64,000 nt of DNA from Shewanella sp. Isolate11 (GTDB lineage Bacteria; Pseudomonadota; Gammaproteobacteria; Enterobacterales; Shewanellaceae): assembly GCF_022398315.1 (NCBI RefSeq), contig NZ_JAKEVF010000005.1, forward strand, positions 45,821 through 109,820, in the 5' to 3' direction. Of this stretch, positions 36,076-45,131 are shown in pieces. The position numbers and the translations under genes were made by a program. Below the pieces are notes generated by a model that did not search any database, had not been told where the DNA came from, and saw nothing but the letters and a program-made list of their open reading frames with translations. Within the stretch, counting starts at the first letter, position 1. Each line of letters starts with the position of its first letter.

Positions 36076-36439
36076 GTCGAATTTACCGCCAATCCTTGGC
36101 AAAACCTTGCTCGATGATGGAGTCGAATGGCAATTGGATATTCCAGCCGACCTACCCTATTTTTCGGGACACTTTCCAGAGCAAGCGGTGCTTCCGGGTG
36201 TCACTCAACTTGACTGGGCGACCCAGCTCGGTGCCACTGAATTTGGCTATCACGCTCAAGTGGAAACCTTGGAAGTGCTCAAGTTTCAGCAACTCATTTT
36301 GCCTGGCAGTCAAATTAGACTCAAAGTCTCGGTTAATCGCAGCAAGCACAAGCTAACATTCGCCTATTATGACGGCGACAAGCGTTTTGGTTCAGGCCGC
36401 ATTGTCTTAACTGGCCGCATGCTTGAGGAAAACAACTAA
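36068..36439 (+). CDS. apeI: 3-hydroxyacyl-ACP dehydratase (aryl polyene, ApeI-type)
   Basis: This 123-residue hot-dog protein has the FabZ-like PYFSGHFPEQAVLPGV motif with the catalytic His. It forms the conjugated double bonds together with the second dehydratase. It overlaps the AMP ligase end by 8 bp and the next start by 1 bp. Confidence 0.88.
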   Translation: MIKSNLPPILGKTLLDDGVEWQLDIPADLPYFSGHFPEQAVLPGVTQLDWATQLGATEFGYHAQVETLEVLKFQQLILPGSQIRLKVSVNRSKHKLTFAYYDGDKRFGSGRIVLTGRMLEENN

Positions 36440-38160
36440 TGCGTTTGGCGTTAGTGATCCCCAATTACAATCATCGCCAGGCAATTAAGCTGACACTGGA
36501 AAATCTGGCCGAGCTTAATTTGCCCTGCTATTTGATTAATGATGGCAGCGACGATGAAACTCGCCACCTCTTGGTTGAACTTGAGCAGCAATATGATTGG
36601 GTCACCTTGATCCATCATCCTTTTAATCGTGGTAAAGGTGCAGCGGTAACCACGGGACTGCGTGCCGCCTTTGCCGACGGTTATAGCCACGCATTACAAG
36701 TGGACGCTGATGGTCAGCACGATCTCGACGATATTCCCGCCATGATTGCCGCAGCGACTCAGCATCCACAGGCCTTGATTTCAGGCTTGCCACAATATGA
36801 TGAGTCGGTTCCCAAAGGACGCTTGTATGGCCGCTATATCACCCACTTCTGGGTTTGGGTCGAAACCTTAAGTCTTGAAATAAAAGACTCTATGTGTGGT
36901 TTTAGGGTATATCCCTTGGCCGCTACCGAAAAGCTGTTTATGACGCATACCTTGGGCGAGCGCATGGATTTCGATATCGAAATTCTAGTGAAGCTCTATT
37001 GGCAAGGGGTACAGACTATTCATCTGCCAACAAGGGTGATCTACCCTGAGGATGGCAGCAGCCATTTCCAAGGTTTTAAAGATAATCTGCGCATCTCAAT
37101 GATGCACACTAAGTTGTTTTTTGGCATGCTAAAGCGTCTTCCAACCCTGCTTGGACGTCGACCACATCAGCCACAACATTGGTCGAGTATTGGTGAACGC
37201 GGCAGTTACTGGGGCATAAAGCTACTGGCCAGCAGTTACAAAATTGGTGGTCACTGGCTTTGTCGCGCCATCATGTACCCGGTGATCTGTTACTTCTTTT
37301 TAAGTGGCAAAAACGCCCGTGCAGCATCGCTAGACTTCCTTCGCCAAGTACAAAAGGTCGAACCCAATCATCCACAGCTGCAGGGTGAAATTAACTGGCG
37401 CCACAGCCTTAATCATTTCTTGGCTTTCGGTAATGCCGCGCTCGATCGTATCGATGCCTGGTGTGACCGTATTCAATTAAGTCAGGTGGACTTTCCCGAC
37501 CGAGAGATCCTCGCCAGCCAGTTGGAACAAGGCAATGGCGCCGTGCTGCTGGTCTCGCACTTAGGTAATCTTGAACTGTGCCGAGCCATTTCAATCCACC
37601 AGCGCAAGGTCAAAGTCAATGTCATGGTGTTGACCCAAAACGCAGAAAACTTTAACCGCGTGCTTAAGCAGCTCAACCCAGATAGCGACCTTAATCTTAT
37701 TCAGGTCACCGAATTAGGCCCCAGCACCTCTATGCTACTGCATGAGAAGATTCAACAAGGTGAGTTGGTAGTGATTGCCGGCGATCGTACTTCATCTAAT
37801 AGTGAAGGCCGCGTGGTCTACGCTCCCTTTATGGATAAGCCCGCACCGTTTCCCCAAGGTCCTTTTATCTTGGCCGGTTTACTCGACTGCCCAGTGTATT
37901 TGATGTTTTGTCTGCGAGAACAGGGACGCTATCGAGTGCATTTGGAGCATTTTGCCGATACCTTAAAAGGCCCACGTGCGGGTCGCAGCGAGCGTTTACA
38001 ACAGGCGATAGTCAGTTACAGTGAAAGATTAGAACATTACGCTAAACGTGAACCACTACAGTGGTTTAACTTTTTCGATTTTTGGCGCAAGGATGAAGAA
38101 CTCCAGCGCGAGGCGACCACAAGCCGTCGACCTCAAACTTCTGATAGGACAGATAAATAG
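36439..38160 (+). CDS. Glycosyltransferase family 2 fused to an LpxL/HtrB-type acyltransferase
   Basis: This 573-residue two-domain protein has an N-terminal GT2 domain (1-240; LINDGSDDETRHLL, ALQVDADGQHD with the DxD-type motif). A C-terminal lauroyl/myristoyl-acyltransferase-like domain follows (about 270-560; LLVSHLGNLELCR, VVIAGDRTSSN). In aryl polyene clusters (ApeJ position) it is taken to add sugar and lipid parts so the pigment can anchor in the outer membrane. It ends flush with the next gene. Confidence 0.88.
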   Translation: MRLALVIPNYNHRQAIKLTLENLAELNLPCYLINDGSDDETRHLLVELEQQYDWVTLIHHPFNRGKGAAVTTGLRAAFADGYSHALQVDADGQHDLDDIPAMIAAATQHPQALISGLPQYDESVPKGRLYGRYITHFWVWVETLSLEIKDSMCGFRVYPLAATEKLFMTHTLGERMDFDIEILVKLYWQGVQTIHLPTRVIYPEDGSSHFQGFKDNLRISMMHTKLFFGMLKRLPTLLGRRPHQPQHWSSIGERGSYWGIKLLASSYKIGGHWLCRAIMYPVICYFFLSGKNARAASLDFLRQVQKVEPNHPQLQGEINWRHSLNHFLAFGNAALDRIDAWCDRIQLSQVDFPDREILASQLEQGNGAVLLVSHLGNLELCRAISIHQRKVKVNVMVLTQNAENFNRVLKQLNPDSDLNLIQVTELGPSTSMLLHEKIQQGELVVIAGDRTSSNSEGRVVYAPFMDKPAPFPQGPFILAGLLDCPVYLMFCLREQGRYRVHLEHFADTLKGPRAGRSERLQQAIVSYSERLEHYAKREPLQWFNFFDFWRKDEELQREATTSRRPQTSDRTDK

Positions 38161-39723
38161 ATGACAGCCACGACACACACTTCCGCATCTGCAACCCCAA
38201 TCGAGTTCGGACAACGTTCGCTGACGCTCGAACAGGTCGTTGCGGTTGCCAAAGGCGCCAAGGTTCAGCTTAATCAACAGGCTGACTACCAAGAATATAT
38301 CCAAAAAGGCGCCCGCTTTATCGACAGTTTACTCGATGAAGAAGGCGTCGTTTATGGAGTAACCACAGGTTACGGTGACTCATGCACGGTGACCGTTGGC
38401 TTAGATCTTGTTCATGAGTTACCACTGCATTTATCACGTTTTCACGGTTGTGGTTTAGGTGAGATCTTATCGCCAATGCAGTCTCGTGCCGTGATGGCCT
38501 GTCGCCTCAACTCACTGGCCATAGGTAAATCTGGCGTGAGCTATGAACTGCTACAGCGTATCGAAACCTTGCTAAATCTCAACATAGTGCCGGTTATTCC
38601 TGAAGAGGGTTCTGTGGGTGCCAGTGGCGATTTAACCCCACTGTCGTACCTAGCCGCTGTCTTAATTGGCGAGCGCGAGGTGATCTATCAAGGTGAGCGT
38701 CAAAACACTGCAGATGTGTACGCCAAACTGAATATCACCCCGCTAAAATTACGTCCCAAAGAAGGCTTAGCCTTGATGAACGGCACCGCGGTAATGACCG
38801 CACTGGCCTGCCTTGCTTATGATAGAGCCAGCTATTTAGCCAGATTATCGAGTCGTATTACCGCGATGGCGTCATTGACCCTTAAGGGCAACTCAAACCA
38901 TTTTGACGATATCTTGTTTGCCGCTAAGCCGCATCCAGGACAAAACCAGATTGCCGCATGGATCCGTGAAGACCTAAATCACCACGAACATCCACGTAAC
39001 TCTGATCGTTTACAAGACAGATACTCGATCCGCTGTGCACCGCACATCATAGGTGTACTGCAAGATGCACTGCCCTTTATGCGCCAATTTATCGAGACTG
39101 AGCTTAATAGCGCGAACGATAACCCTATCGTCGATGGTGAAGGCGAGCATATTCTGCATGGCGGCCACTTCTATGGCGGCCATATCGCCTTCGTCATGGA
39201 TTCGCTCAAAAATGCCGTAGCCAACATTGCCGATCTTATCGATCGTCAAATGGCATTAGTGATGGATCCTAAATTTAATAATGGCCTGCCGGCTAACTTA
39301 TCGGCGGCAACGGGTAATCGCCGCGCCATCAACCACGGCTTTAAAGCGGTGCAAATTGGCGTGTCGGCGTGGACAGCCGAAGCACTAAAAAATACTATGC
39401 CAGCCAGCGTATTCTCACGCTCAACTGAGTGCCATAACCAAGATAAGGTCAGCATGGGCACCATTGCCGCCCGTGACTGTATGCGTGTCTTGCAGCTCAC
39501 CGAACAGGTAGCCGCTGCCGCTTTACTCGCCATGACCCAGGGGATTCACTTACGCATTAGCCAAGAGGAATTATGTCTGGCATCACTCACACCATCGGTC
39601 GCTAAAACGTTACAGCAGGTCAGCGAAGACTTTGAATTACTAATCGAAGACCGCCCACTGGAAAGCGTGTTGCGCCAGACTGTAGACAAGATACAGCAAG
39701 GCCTCTGGGAAGTGTGCCACTAA
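38161..39723 (+). CDS. Aromatic amino acid ammonia lyase (HAL/PAL/TAL family)
   Basis: This 520-residue MIO enzyme has the cofactor-forming Ala-Ser-Gly in GSVGASGDLTPLSYL (154-156), the catalytic Tyr in YGVTTGYGDS (70), and NSANDNPIVD, QDRYSIRCAPH and NNGLPANL blocks. It would deaminate tyrosine (or another aromatic amino acid) to a cinnamate-type starter for the AMP ligase. The substrate-selectivity pair is Phe94-His95 (SRFHGCGLGE), unlike the Ser-His of histidine lyases and the His-Leu known from Rhodobacter TAL. Substrate is therefore inferred from cluster context. Confidence 0.9.
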   Translation: MTATTHTSASATPIEFGQRSLTLEQVVAVAKGAKVQLNQQADYQEYIQKGARFIDSLLDEEGVVYGVTTGYGDSCTVTVGLDLVHELPLHLSRFHGCGLGEILSPMQSRAVMACRLNSLAIGKSGVSYELLQRIETLLNLNIVPVIPEEGSVGASGDLTPLSYLAAVLIGEREVIYQGERQNTADVYAKLNITPLKLRPKEGLALMNGTAVMTALACLAYDRASYLARLSSRITAMASLTLKGNSNHFDDILFAAKPHPGQNQIAAWIREDLNHHEHPRNSDRLQDRYSIRCAPHIIGVLQDALPFMRQFIETELNSANDNPIVDGEGEHILHGGHFYGGHIAFVMDSLKNAVANIADLIDRQMALVMDPKFNNGLPANLSAATGNRRAINHGFKAVQIGVSAWTAEALKNTMPASVFSRSTECHNQDKVSMGTIAARDCMRVLQLTEQVAAAALLAMTQGIHLRISQEELCLASLTPSVAKTLQQVSEDFELLIEDRPLESVLRQTVDKIQQGLWEVCH

Positions 39724-39733
39724 CGGAGGGGCT

Positions 39734-40165
39734 ATGAAGTCAATACTCACCACCGAAATAGAAATGACCATTCCCTTCTTCGATGCCGATATGATGGGGA
39801 TAACTTGGCATGGTAACTACCTGCGCTACTTCGAAGTGGCACGCTGCCAACTGCTGGATGAAATCAACTATGGCTATCGGCAGATGGAAGCGTCGGGCTA
39901 TGCCTGGCCTATCGTCGATGTGCAGATAAAATATGTGCAATCGAGTACCTTTGAGCAGAAAATCAAGGTCAAAGCCTCCTTAGTCGAATGGGAAAACCGC
40001 ATCCGTATTAATTATGAAGTTCGTGATGTGGCAACCAATAAGCGCCTCACCAAAGGCTACTCTATTCAGGCTGCGGTTAAGATGGACAATCAAGAACTTT
40101 GTTTCATAACGCCCGATTGTTTTAGACAAAAAATCGCGCATCTTATTCCAGAGCAAGAGGCGTAA
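39734..40165 (+). CDS. apeK: Acyl-CoA/ACP thioesterase (aryl polyene)
   Basis: This 143-residue 4HBT-type hot-dog thioesterase has FFDADMMGITWHGNYLRYFE, the family catalytic Asp/His region. It probably hydrolyses stalled or finished chains from the carrier protein. GGAGG lies upstream of the ATG. Confidence 0.88.
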   Translation: MKSILTTEIEMTIPFFDADMMGITWHGNYLRYFEVARCQLLDEINYGYRQMEASGYAWPIVDVQIKYVQSSTFEQKIKVKASLVEWENRIRINYEVRDVATNKRLTKGYSIQAAVKMDNQELCFITPDCFRQKIAHLIPEQEA

Positions 40166-40168
40166 TCG

Positions 40169-40882
40169 ATGAAACTGGCTGGCTTGTTCAACACTATAAG
40201 TTTTAACACTTGGCTATTTTGCTGTTTATGCTTATTCAGCCCAATTAGCCATAGCCAGACGCCAGCAAATTTTGATGCCCTACTTGCCGCACCGGCTGAC
40301 ACGGCACAACTGCAACAGTTAGCCGAGCAGCTGGATATGGGCACTAACGCTCAAGGCCAATTTACCCAGGCGCGCTACCTGAAGGTGTTGCAGAAGCCGC
40401 TGGTCAGCCAAGGGACATTTTTCTTCAAGGCTGAAGTCGGATTAGCTTGGTTACAGCAGACACCATTCGAAAGTGGCCTAGTATTAACACAAGGTACTCT
40501 GGTTCAAATTGATAGCGAAGGCCAACGACAGATCAGCCACGCCAGCGATAACCAACAAGCAAGCGGAGTCGCGCAGATGATGCCAGGGCTGATGAGCGCA
40601 CTGCTTCAAGGACAGCTCGCACCCTTGGCGGAACAATTTAGTCTGCATCTGATTAAACAACAGCAGACTTGGCAGCTAGGGCTAGTCCCATTAGATCCCC
40701 TACTGGCTAAGGCGATGCAAGCCATAGTGCTTGAAGGCGAACAACAACTTAACTCGTTAACCTTGCTGAATCACAACGGTGATCGCAGCCTGATCACCTT
40801 TGAGCAGATCAGCAGCGCACCTTTGACTCAAACCCAGCTAGATTACTTTGCCACATCAGCCGAACCGGCAAGGGCACCATGA
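40169..40882 (+). CDS. LolA-like outer-membrane lipoprotein carrier homologue (aryl polyene)
   Basis: This 237-residue exported protein has a signal peptide (about 1-30, ending SHSQTPA). The LolA-like beta domain contains FTQARYLKVLQKPLVSQGTF. In aryl polyene clusters (ApeL position) it is presumed to carry the lipid-linked pigment across the periplasm. It overlaps the exporter gene by 4 bp. Confidence 0.83.
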   Translation: MKLAGLFNTISFNTWLFCCLCLFSPISHSQTPANFDALLAAPADTAQLQQLAEQLDMGTNAQGQFTQARYLKVLQKPLVSQGTFFFKAEVGLAWLQQTPFESGLVLTQGTLVQIDSEGQRQISHASDNQQASGVAQMMPGLMSALLQGQLAPLAEQFSLHLIKQQQTWQLGLVPLDPLLAKAMQAIVLEGEQQLNSLTLLNHNGDRSLITFEQISSAPLTQTQLDYFATSAEPARAP

Positions 40883-43278
40883 TCGCCCTACTGAGACAAT
40901 ATCTCGACCGCCTTCCTAGTCAGGGCAAGCTGTACCTGTGGTTGTTACTACTGCTCACCGTTATCACGCTTGGCACCTTACAGTTACAACAAGGCGCAAA
41001 AATCCAGAGTAATATCTTGGCCATGCTGCCTAAGATCAGCGAGGCACCGCTGACACAACAGGCCATCGACCGCGTCGAGCAGCAACTGGCCGATCGCCTC
41101 TATTTTGCCCTTGAAACTCAAACTAAGGCGCAGGCGATTAAGGCTGCACAACAGCTTATGGAGCAACTACAGGCTCATCCCAATACCTTTACCCAGGTGA
41201 CTAGCGCCAATAGCGACAGCGCCGCACAGTTTAATCGCTTCTATTTTCCACATAGATTTAAATTACTGACCCAAGAGCAAGCGAGTCGGCTTGAAAATGA
41301 TAATATCGCGGCGTTACAAGCCAATGCCTTAAACCAGCTCTACAACGCCTTTGGTTACGCCAGCAGTGACCTGCTGAGTCAAGATCCACTACTGCTTTAC
41401 CCCGACAATCTCAAAGCCTTAGCGCCGAACCAAAAGCTGCATAGTGAACAAGGAGTCCTGCTCACTACAATTGATAACAACCAAGGACAGAGTAAAACCG
41501 TCGCGATTGTGATGGCGAAAGGCATCGGCAGCGCCTTCAGTCCCAAGGAACAAACTCAGCAAAATCAAATTATCGACAGCGCCTTAAAGCAAATTAAACA
41601 AGATTTAGGCGAACAGGCACAACTTGAGATCTTAAAAGCTGGCGCCCTATTTCATGCCAGCGCCGCCACAAATCAGGCAAAACAGGAAGTCTCACGTCTC
41701 GGTTTAGCCTCGTTTATCGGTGTGGTGCTGCTGGTATGGTTGGCCTTTCGCTCCATCTTGCCGCTATTTATCGCCGGACTCACCATAGCCACCAGCTTAT
41801 TATTCGCCGTGGTCAGTACCCTACTTATCTGTGGTGAGCTGCATTTGTTAACTCTGGTCTTTGGTACCAGCTTGATTGGCATCGCCATTGATTACAGCTT
41901 TCACTTTTATTGTGAGCGCCTTAACCATCCAAAGGCCGATGCCAACGAAACCGTAACGCGTATCTTTGCTGCCGCCTCGCTGGCACTGCTAACGACGGTT
42001 TTAGCCTATTTTGCTATTGGGCTCACGCCTTTTCCCGGCATGCAACAAGTTGCGATTTTCTGCGGGTCTGGATTAATCGGTGCCTATTTAACTTTAATCT
42101 TGGCCTATCCCAAACTGGCCAACAGCTCGCTCCGCCCAAGGCCACAACCACTGAGCCTAGCCAGCCATTATCTGAATCAACTGGCCAAACTCAAATCAGT
42201 CAAACCCAGCGTGTTATTAGCGCTGGCCATCCTGTTATTACTTGTGGGCAGCATGGGATTGTTCAAACTCACGGCCAACGATGATATTCGTATTCTGCAA
42301 AAAAGCCCCGCAGAGATAGTCAAGCAGGAACAGCAGTTGCGACAACTTCTGAGCGGCGGCACCGATAACCAATTTATCTTGGTGCAAGGCGATAACCCGC
42401 AACAGTTATTGCAACGCCTCGAATCTTTAAAGGCGCCGCTCACCAAACTGCAACAGGCTGGCGTGATAGGTAATGCGGTAAACCTTGCCAGTTATATTCC
42501 TAGCCATGAAACACAGCAGCGTGCCTATCAATTGCAAGGCAAAATCTATCAAAATATGACCGAGCAACTTCAACAACTGGGGTTAGACTCGACTTTGGCG
42601 CCAGCACTGCAGCGGCAATATCAGCAGGCGCAATCGCAGTTCATCGAAGCGAGCGACTTTTTCGCCTCACCAGCGGGTCAAATGTTTGCGCCTCTCTGGC
42701 TTACCCCTGATAGCTCAGCCAACCAGCAGCAATATGGTGCTATCGTGCTATTAGGCGGTATCAAGGATTTGCCGCAGCTACAAGCCGAGCTAGACCCGCT
42801 AACGAATATCCAATTGGTCGATAAGGTCGCCGACATCTCCAGTGTCATGGCGCAATATCGGCAACTGACGCTCACATTACTGGCCCTAGCCTTAGCCATT
42901 GCGGCGGCAATTTTCTCCGTTCGTTTTGGTATCAAGCTCGCAGCATTGGTTACTGCCGTACCTGCCATCGCCGCCGTGCTGACCTTAGCCTTGCTCGGAT
43001 GGTTTGGCTCACCACTGACATTGTTTCACGCCTTAGCCTTGATCTTAGTCTTTGGCATTGGCGTAGATTACAGTCTGTTTTTCGCCGAGAGCCAGCAAGG
43101 ACGCGGTGTGATGATGGCGGTATTTATGTCTGCCTGCTCGACACTAATGGCCTTTGGTTTACTGGCCTTCAGTCACACCCCAGCTATCCACTATTTCGGT
43201 TTAACCCTATTACTTGGCATCGCATTAACCTTTTTGCTATCGCCACTGATTTACACTTATACAAGGAATGACAAGTGA
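40879..43278 (+). CDS. MMPL/RND-type exporter (aryl polyene)
   Basis: This 799-residue protein has two RND halves, each with one N-terminal helix, a large periplasmic loop and five to six helices (about 270-425 and 670-795). It contains IGIAIDYSFHF and the matching FGIGVDYSLFF in the second half, typical of MMPL-family lipid exporters. It likely extracts the aryl polyene lipid from the inner membrane for the LolA-like partner. The start overlaps the LolA-like gene, and the end overlaps the FAD enzyme gene. Confidence 0.9.
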   Translation: MIALLRQYLDRLPSQGKLYLWLLLLLTVITLGTLQLQQGAKIQSNILAMLPKISEAPLTQQAIDRVEQQLADRLYFALETQTKAQAIKAAQQLMEQLQAHPNTFTQVTSANSDSAAQFNRFYFPHRFKLLTQEQASRLENDNIAALQANALNQLYNAFGYASSDLLSQDPLLLYPDNLKALAPNQKLHSEQGVLLTTIDNNQGQSKTVAIVMAKGIGSAFSPKEQTQQNQIIDSALKQIKQDLGEQAQLEILKAGALFHASAATNQAKQEVSRLGLASFIGVVLLVWLAFRSILPLFIAGLTIATSLLFAVVSTLLICGELHLLTLVFGTSLIGIAIDYSFHFYCERLNHPKADANETVTRIFAAASLALLTTVLAYFAIGLTPFPGMQQVAIFCGSGLIGAYLTLILAYPKLANSSLRPRPQPLSLASHYLNQLAKLKSVKPSVLLALAILLLLVGSMGLFKLTANDDIRILQKSPAEIVKQEQQLRQLLSGGTDNQFILVQGDNPQQLLQRLESLKAPLTKLQQAGVIGNAVNLASYIPSHETQQRAYQLQGKIYQNMTEQLQQLGLDSTLAPALQRQYQQAQSQFIEASDFFASPAGQMFAPLWLTPDSSANQQQYGAIVLLGGIKDLPQLQAELDPLTNIQLVDKVADISSVMAQYRQLTLTLLALALAIAAAIFSVRFGIKLAALVTAVPAIAAVLTLALLGWFGSPLTLFHALALILVFGIGVDYSLFFAESQQGRGVMMAVFMSACSTLMAFGLLAFSHTPAIHYFGLTLLLGIALTFLLSPLIYTYTRNDK

Positions 43279-44528
43279 CCGCCTCTTCCCATGCTGAGCA
43301 AGATTATGATGTGGTAATTATCGGCGCAGGCCCATCAGGCAGTGTTGCCGCTAGCTTGTTACAGCAACAAGGTAGACGAGTGTTAGTGCTGGAAAAACAG
43401 CAGTTCCCGCGCTTCTCGATTGGTGAAAGCCTGCTGCCTTGTTGCATGCAGATTTTAGAACAAGCCAATATGATTACGGCGGTTAATCAAGCGGGTTTCC
43501 AGTTCAAAAATGGCGCGGCTTTTAATGCAAATGGCCGTGCCACCCTGTTCGATTTCACCGATAAATATACTGCAGGCCCCGGCACGACCTTCCAAGTTCA
43601 GCGTGGTGAGTTTGATAAACTGCTGGCCGACAGCGCCAGCCAGCAAGGGGTTGAAATACGCTACAAGCAGACGGTCACAGCGGTAGAACTCGACGATAAG
43701 CCACAATTGTCTGTTACCAATGATGAAGGTGAAAACTACCAAGTAAGCGCTAAATTTATTTTAGATGCCAGCGGCTTTGGCCGAGTGCTTCCCCGATTAC
43801 TCGATTTAGAGCGTCCGTCGAATTTGCCGACCCGCAGCGCGATCTTCACTCATATCGAAGATAATATCGAGCAGGTGGATATGGGCAATTATCAGTTCGA
43901 CCGCAATAAGATCCTGATCAGTGTCCATCCTGACAATCAAGATATTTGGTATTGGCTGATCCCATTCAGTAATGGTCGCTGCTCTTTAGGTGTGGTAGCA
44001 GAACCCCATCTTTTAGGCGATGTTGATAAGGATCTTGAGGCTAACTTACTGCGTTTAGTAGCCGAAGAGCCCAGACTGAAACAGCTGCTTTCTAAATCCA
44101 AAATTGTGCGCGACTGCGCTAAGCTGCAAGGCTATTCGGCCAATGTCAGCACCTTAGCGACGGACAAATTTGCCCTGCTGGGTAACGCTGGTGAGTTTCT
44201 CGATCCGGTATTTTCATCGGGTGTCACCATTGCCATGCAATCAGCCTCGATGGCCGTCGACTGTTTGGGTAAACAACTGGATGGAGAACGGGTCGATTGG
44301 CAACAAGACTACGCTACCCCGTTAATGCGCGGCGTCGATACCTTTAGAACCTATGTCGAAGCTTGGTATGATGGTCGCTTCCAGGATGTGATTTTTTATG
44401 AGACGCCTAACCCTAAGATTAAACAGATGATCTGTTCGATTTTAGCGGGTTATGCTTGGGACGAAAGCAACCCGTTTGTCTCTGAAGCTGAGCGACGTCT
44501 CAATATGATTGTCGAGTTATGCCGATGA
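43275..44528 (+). CDS. FAD-dependent oxidoreductase/halogenase-like protein (aryl polyene)
   Basis: This 417-residue flavoprotein has an N-terminal Rossmann motif DVVIIGAGPSGSVAASLL and the later GNAGEFLDPVFSSGVTIA second FAD motif. It resembles tryptophan-halogenase/geranylgeranyl-reductase-type enzymes. No clear WxWxIP halogenase motif is seen (the matching stretch reads DIWYWLIPF), so ring or chain oxidation is as likely as halogenation. It sits in the ApeN position. Confidence 0.85.
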   Translation: MTASSHAEQDYDVVIIGAGPSGSVAASLLQQQGRRVLVLEKQQFPRFSIGESLLPCCMQILEQANMITAVNQAGFQFKNGAAFNANGRATLFDFTDKYTAGPGTTFQVQRGEFDKLLADSASQQGVEIRYKQTVTAVELDDKPQLSVTNDEGENYQVSAKFILDASGFGRVLPRLLDLERPSNLPTRSAIFTHIEDNIEQVDMGNYQFDRNKILISVHPDNQDIWYWLIPFSNGRCSLGVVAEPHLLGDVDKDLEANLLRLVAEEPRLKQLLSKSKIVRDCAKLQGYSANVSTLATDKFALLGNAGEFLDPVFSSGVTIAMQSASMAVDCLGKQLDGERVDWQQDYATPLMRGVDTFRTYVEAWYDGRFQDVIFYETPNPKIKQMICSILAGYAWDESNPFVSEAERRLNMIVELCR

Positions 44529-45106
44529 GCAAAAACCTGCTGCTAAAAGCCCTGTTAATCCTGAGCATAGTCGCCCTGAGTGGCTGTGCTCAACAGTTAA
44601 CCCGGCAAACTTGTATGAGCCTAGCTAGTGAGGTCGACTACTGTTTGGCGCCGTTACTCAAGAATCATTTGAGCCAAACCCAACAAGTGAACCTTGAGGT
44701 CGACGATAAGCGCCACCAATTGATGAGCCAGCTTGAGTTGACCCCAGAGCAATTGACCTTAGTGGGCTTAGCGCCTTTGGGACAAGCCCTATTTACCTTA
44801 ACCTATGATGGCGAGCACCTCGATAGTCAGCAAAGTATCTTGCTCGGTGATGAGTTTAGAGGCGAGTATTTATTGGGCTTATTGCAGCTGATCTACTGGC
44901 CGATAGAGGACGTAAATCGCAATTTACAGGGTGGACAACTCACTCGCCAGACTTGTGATGCAGCTTTGTGTCGAACATTATATGCTAGCGATAACACCAC
45001 AGCGATCATTGAGATCCGTTACAGTCAATCATCGAAGTGGCAGGCACAGATTATACTCACAATAGCTCAGGCTAAATTAACCCTAAAAATAACGCCTATT
45101 GGCTAA
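44519..45106 (+). CDS. DUF3261-type outer-membrane lipoprotein (aryl polyene)
   Basis: This 195-residue lipoprotein has a signal peptide with lipobox LSGC near residue 22. It has conserved Cys residues and the GEYLLGLLQLIYWP segment typical of DUF3261. It overlaps the oxidoreductase gene by 10 bp; an ATG at 44525 is an alternative start. It probably receives or anchors the pigment at the outer membrane. Confidence 0.82.
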   Translation: MPMSKNLLLKALLILSIVALSGCAQQLTRQTCMSLASEVDYCLAPLLKNHLSQTQQVNLEVDDKRHQLMSQLELTPEQLTLVGLAPLGQALFTLTYDGEHLDSQQSILLGDEFRGEYLLGLLQLIYWPIEDVNRNLQGGQLTRQTCDAALCRTLYASDNTTAIIEIRYSQSSKWQAQIILTIAQAKLTLKITPIG

Positions 45107-45131
45107 CTCGTCTGTAAAAAAGAATGGATCT

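Noticed and set aside
43275..44528. Flavin-dependent halogenase making a brominated pigment as in xanthomonadins
   Set aside because: The FAD motifs fit, but the WxWxIP halogenase signature is not convincing; left as oxidoreductase/halogenase-like.
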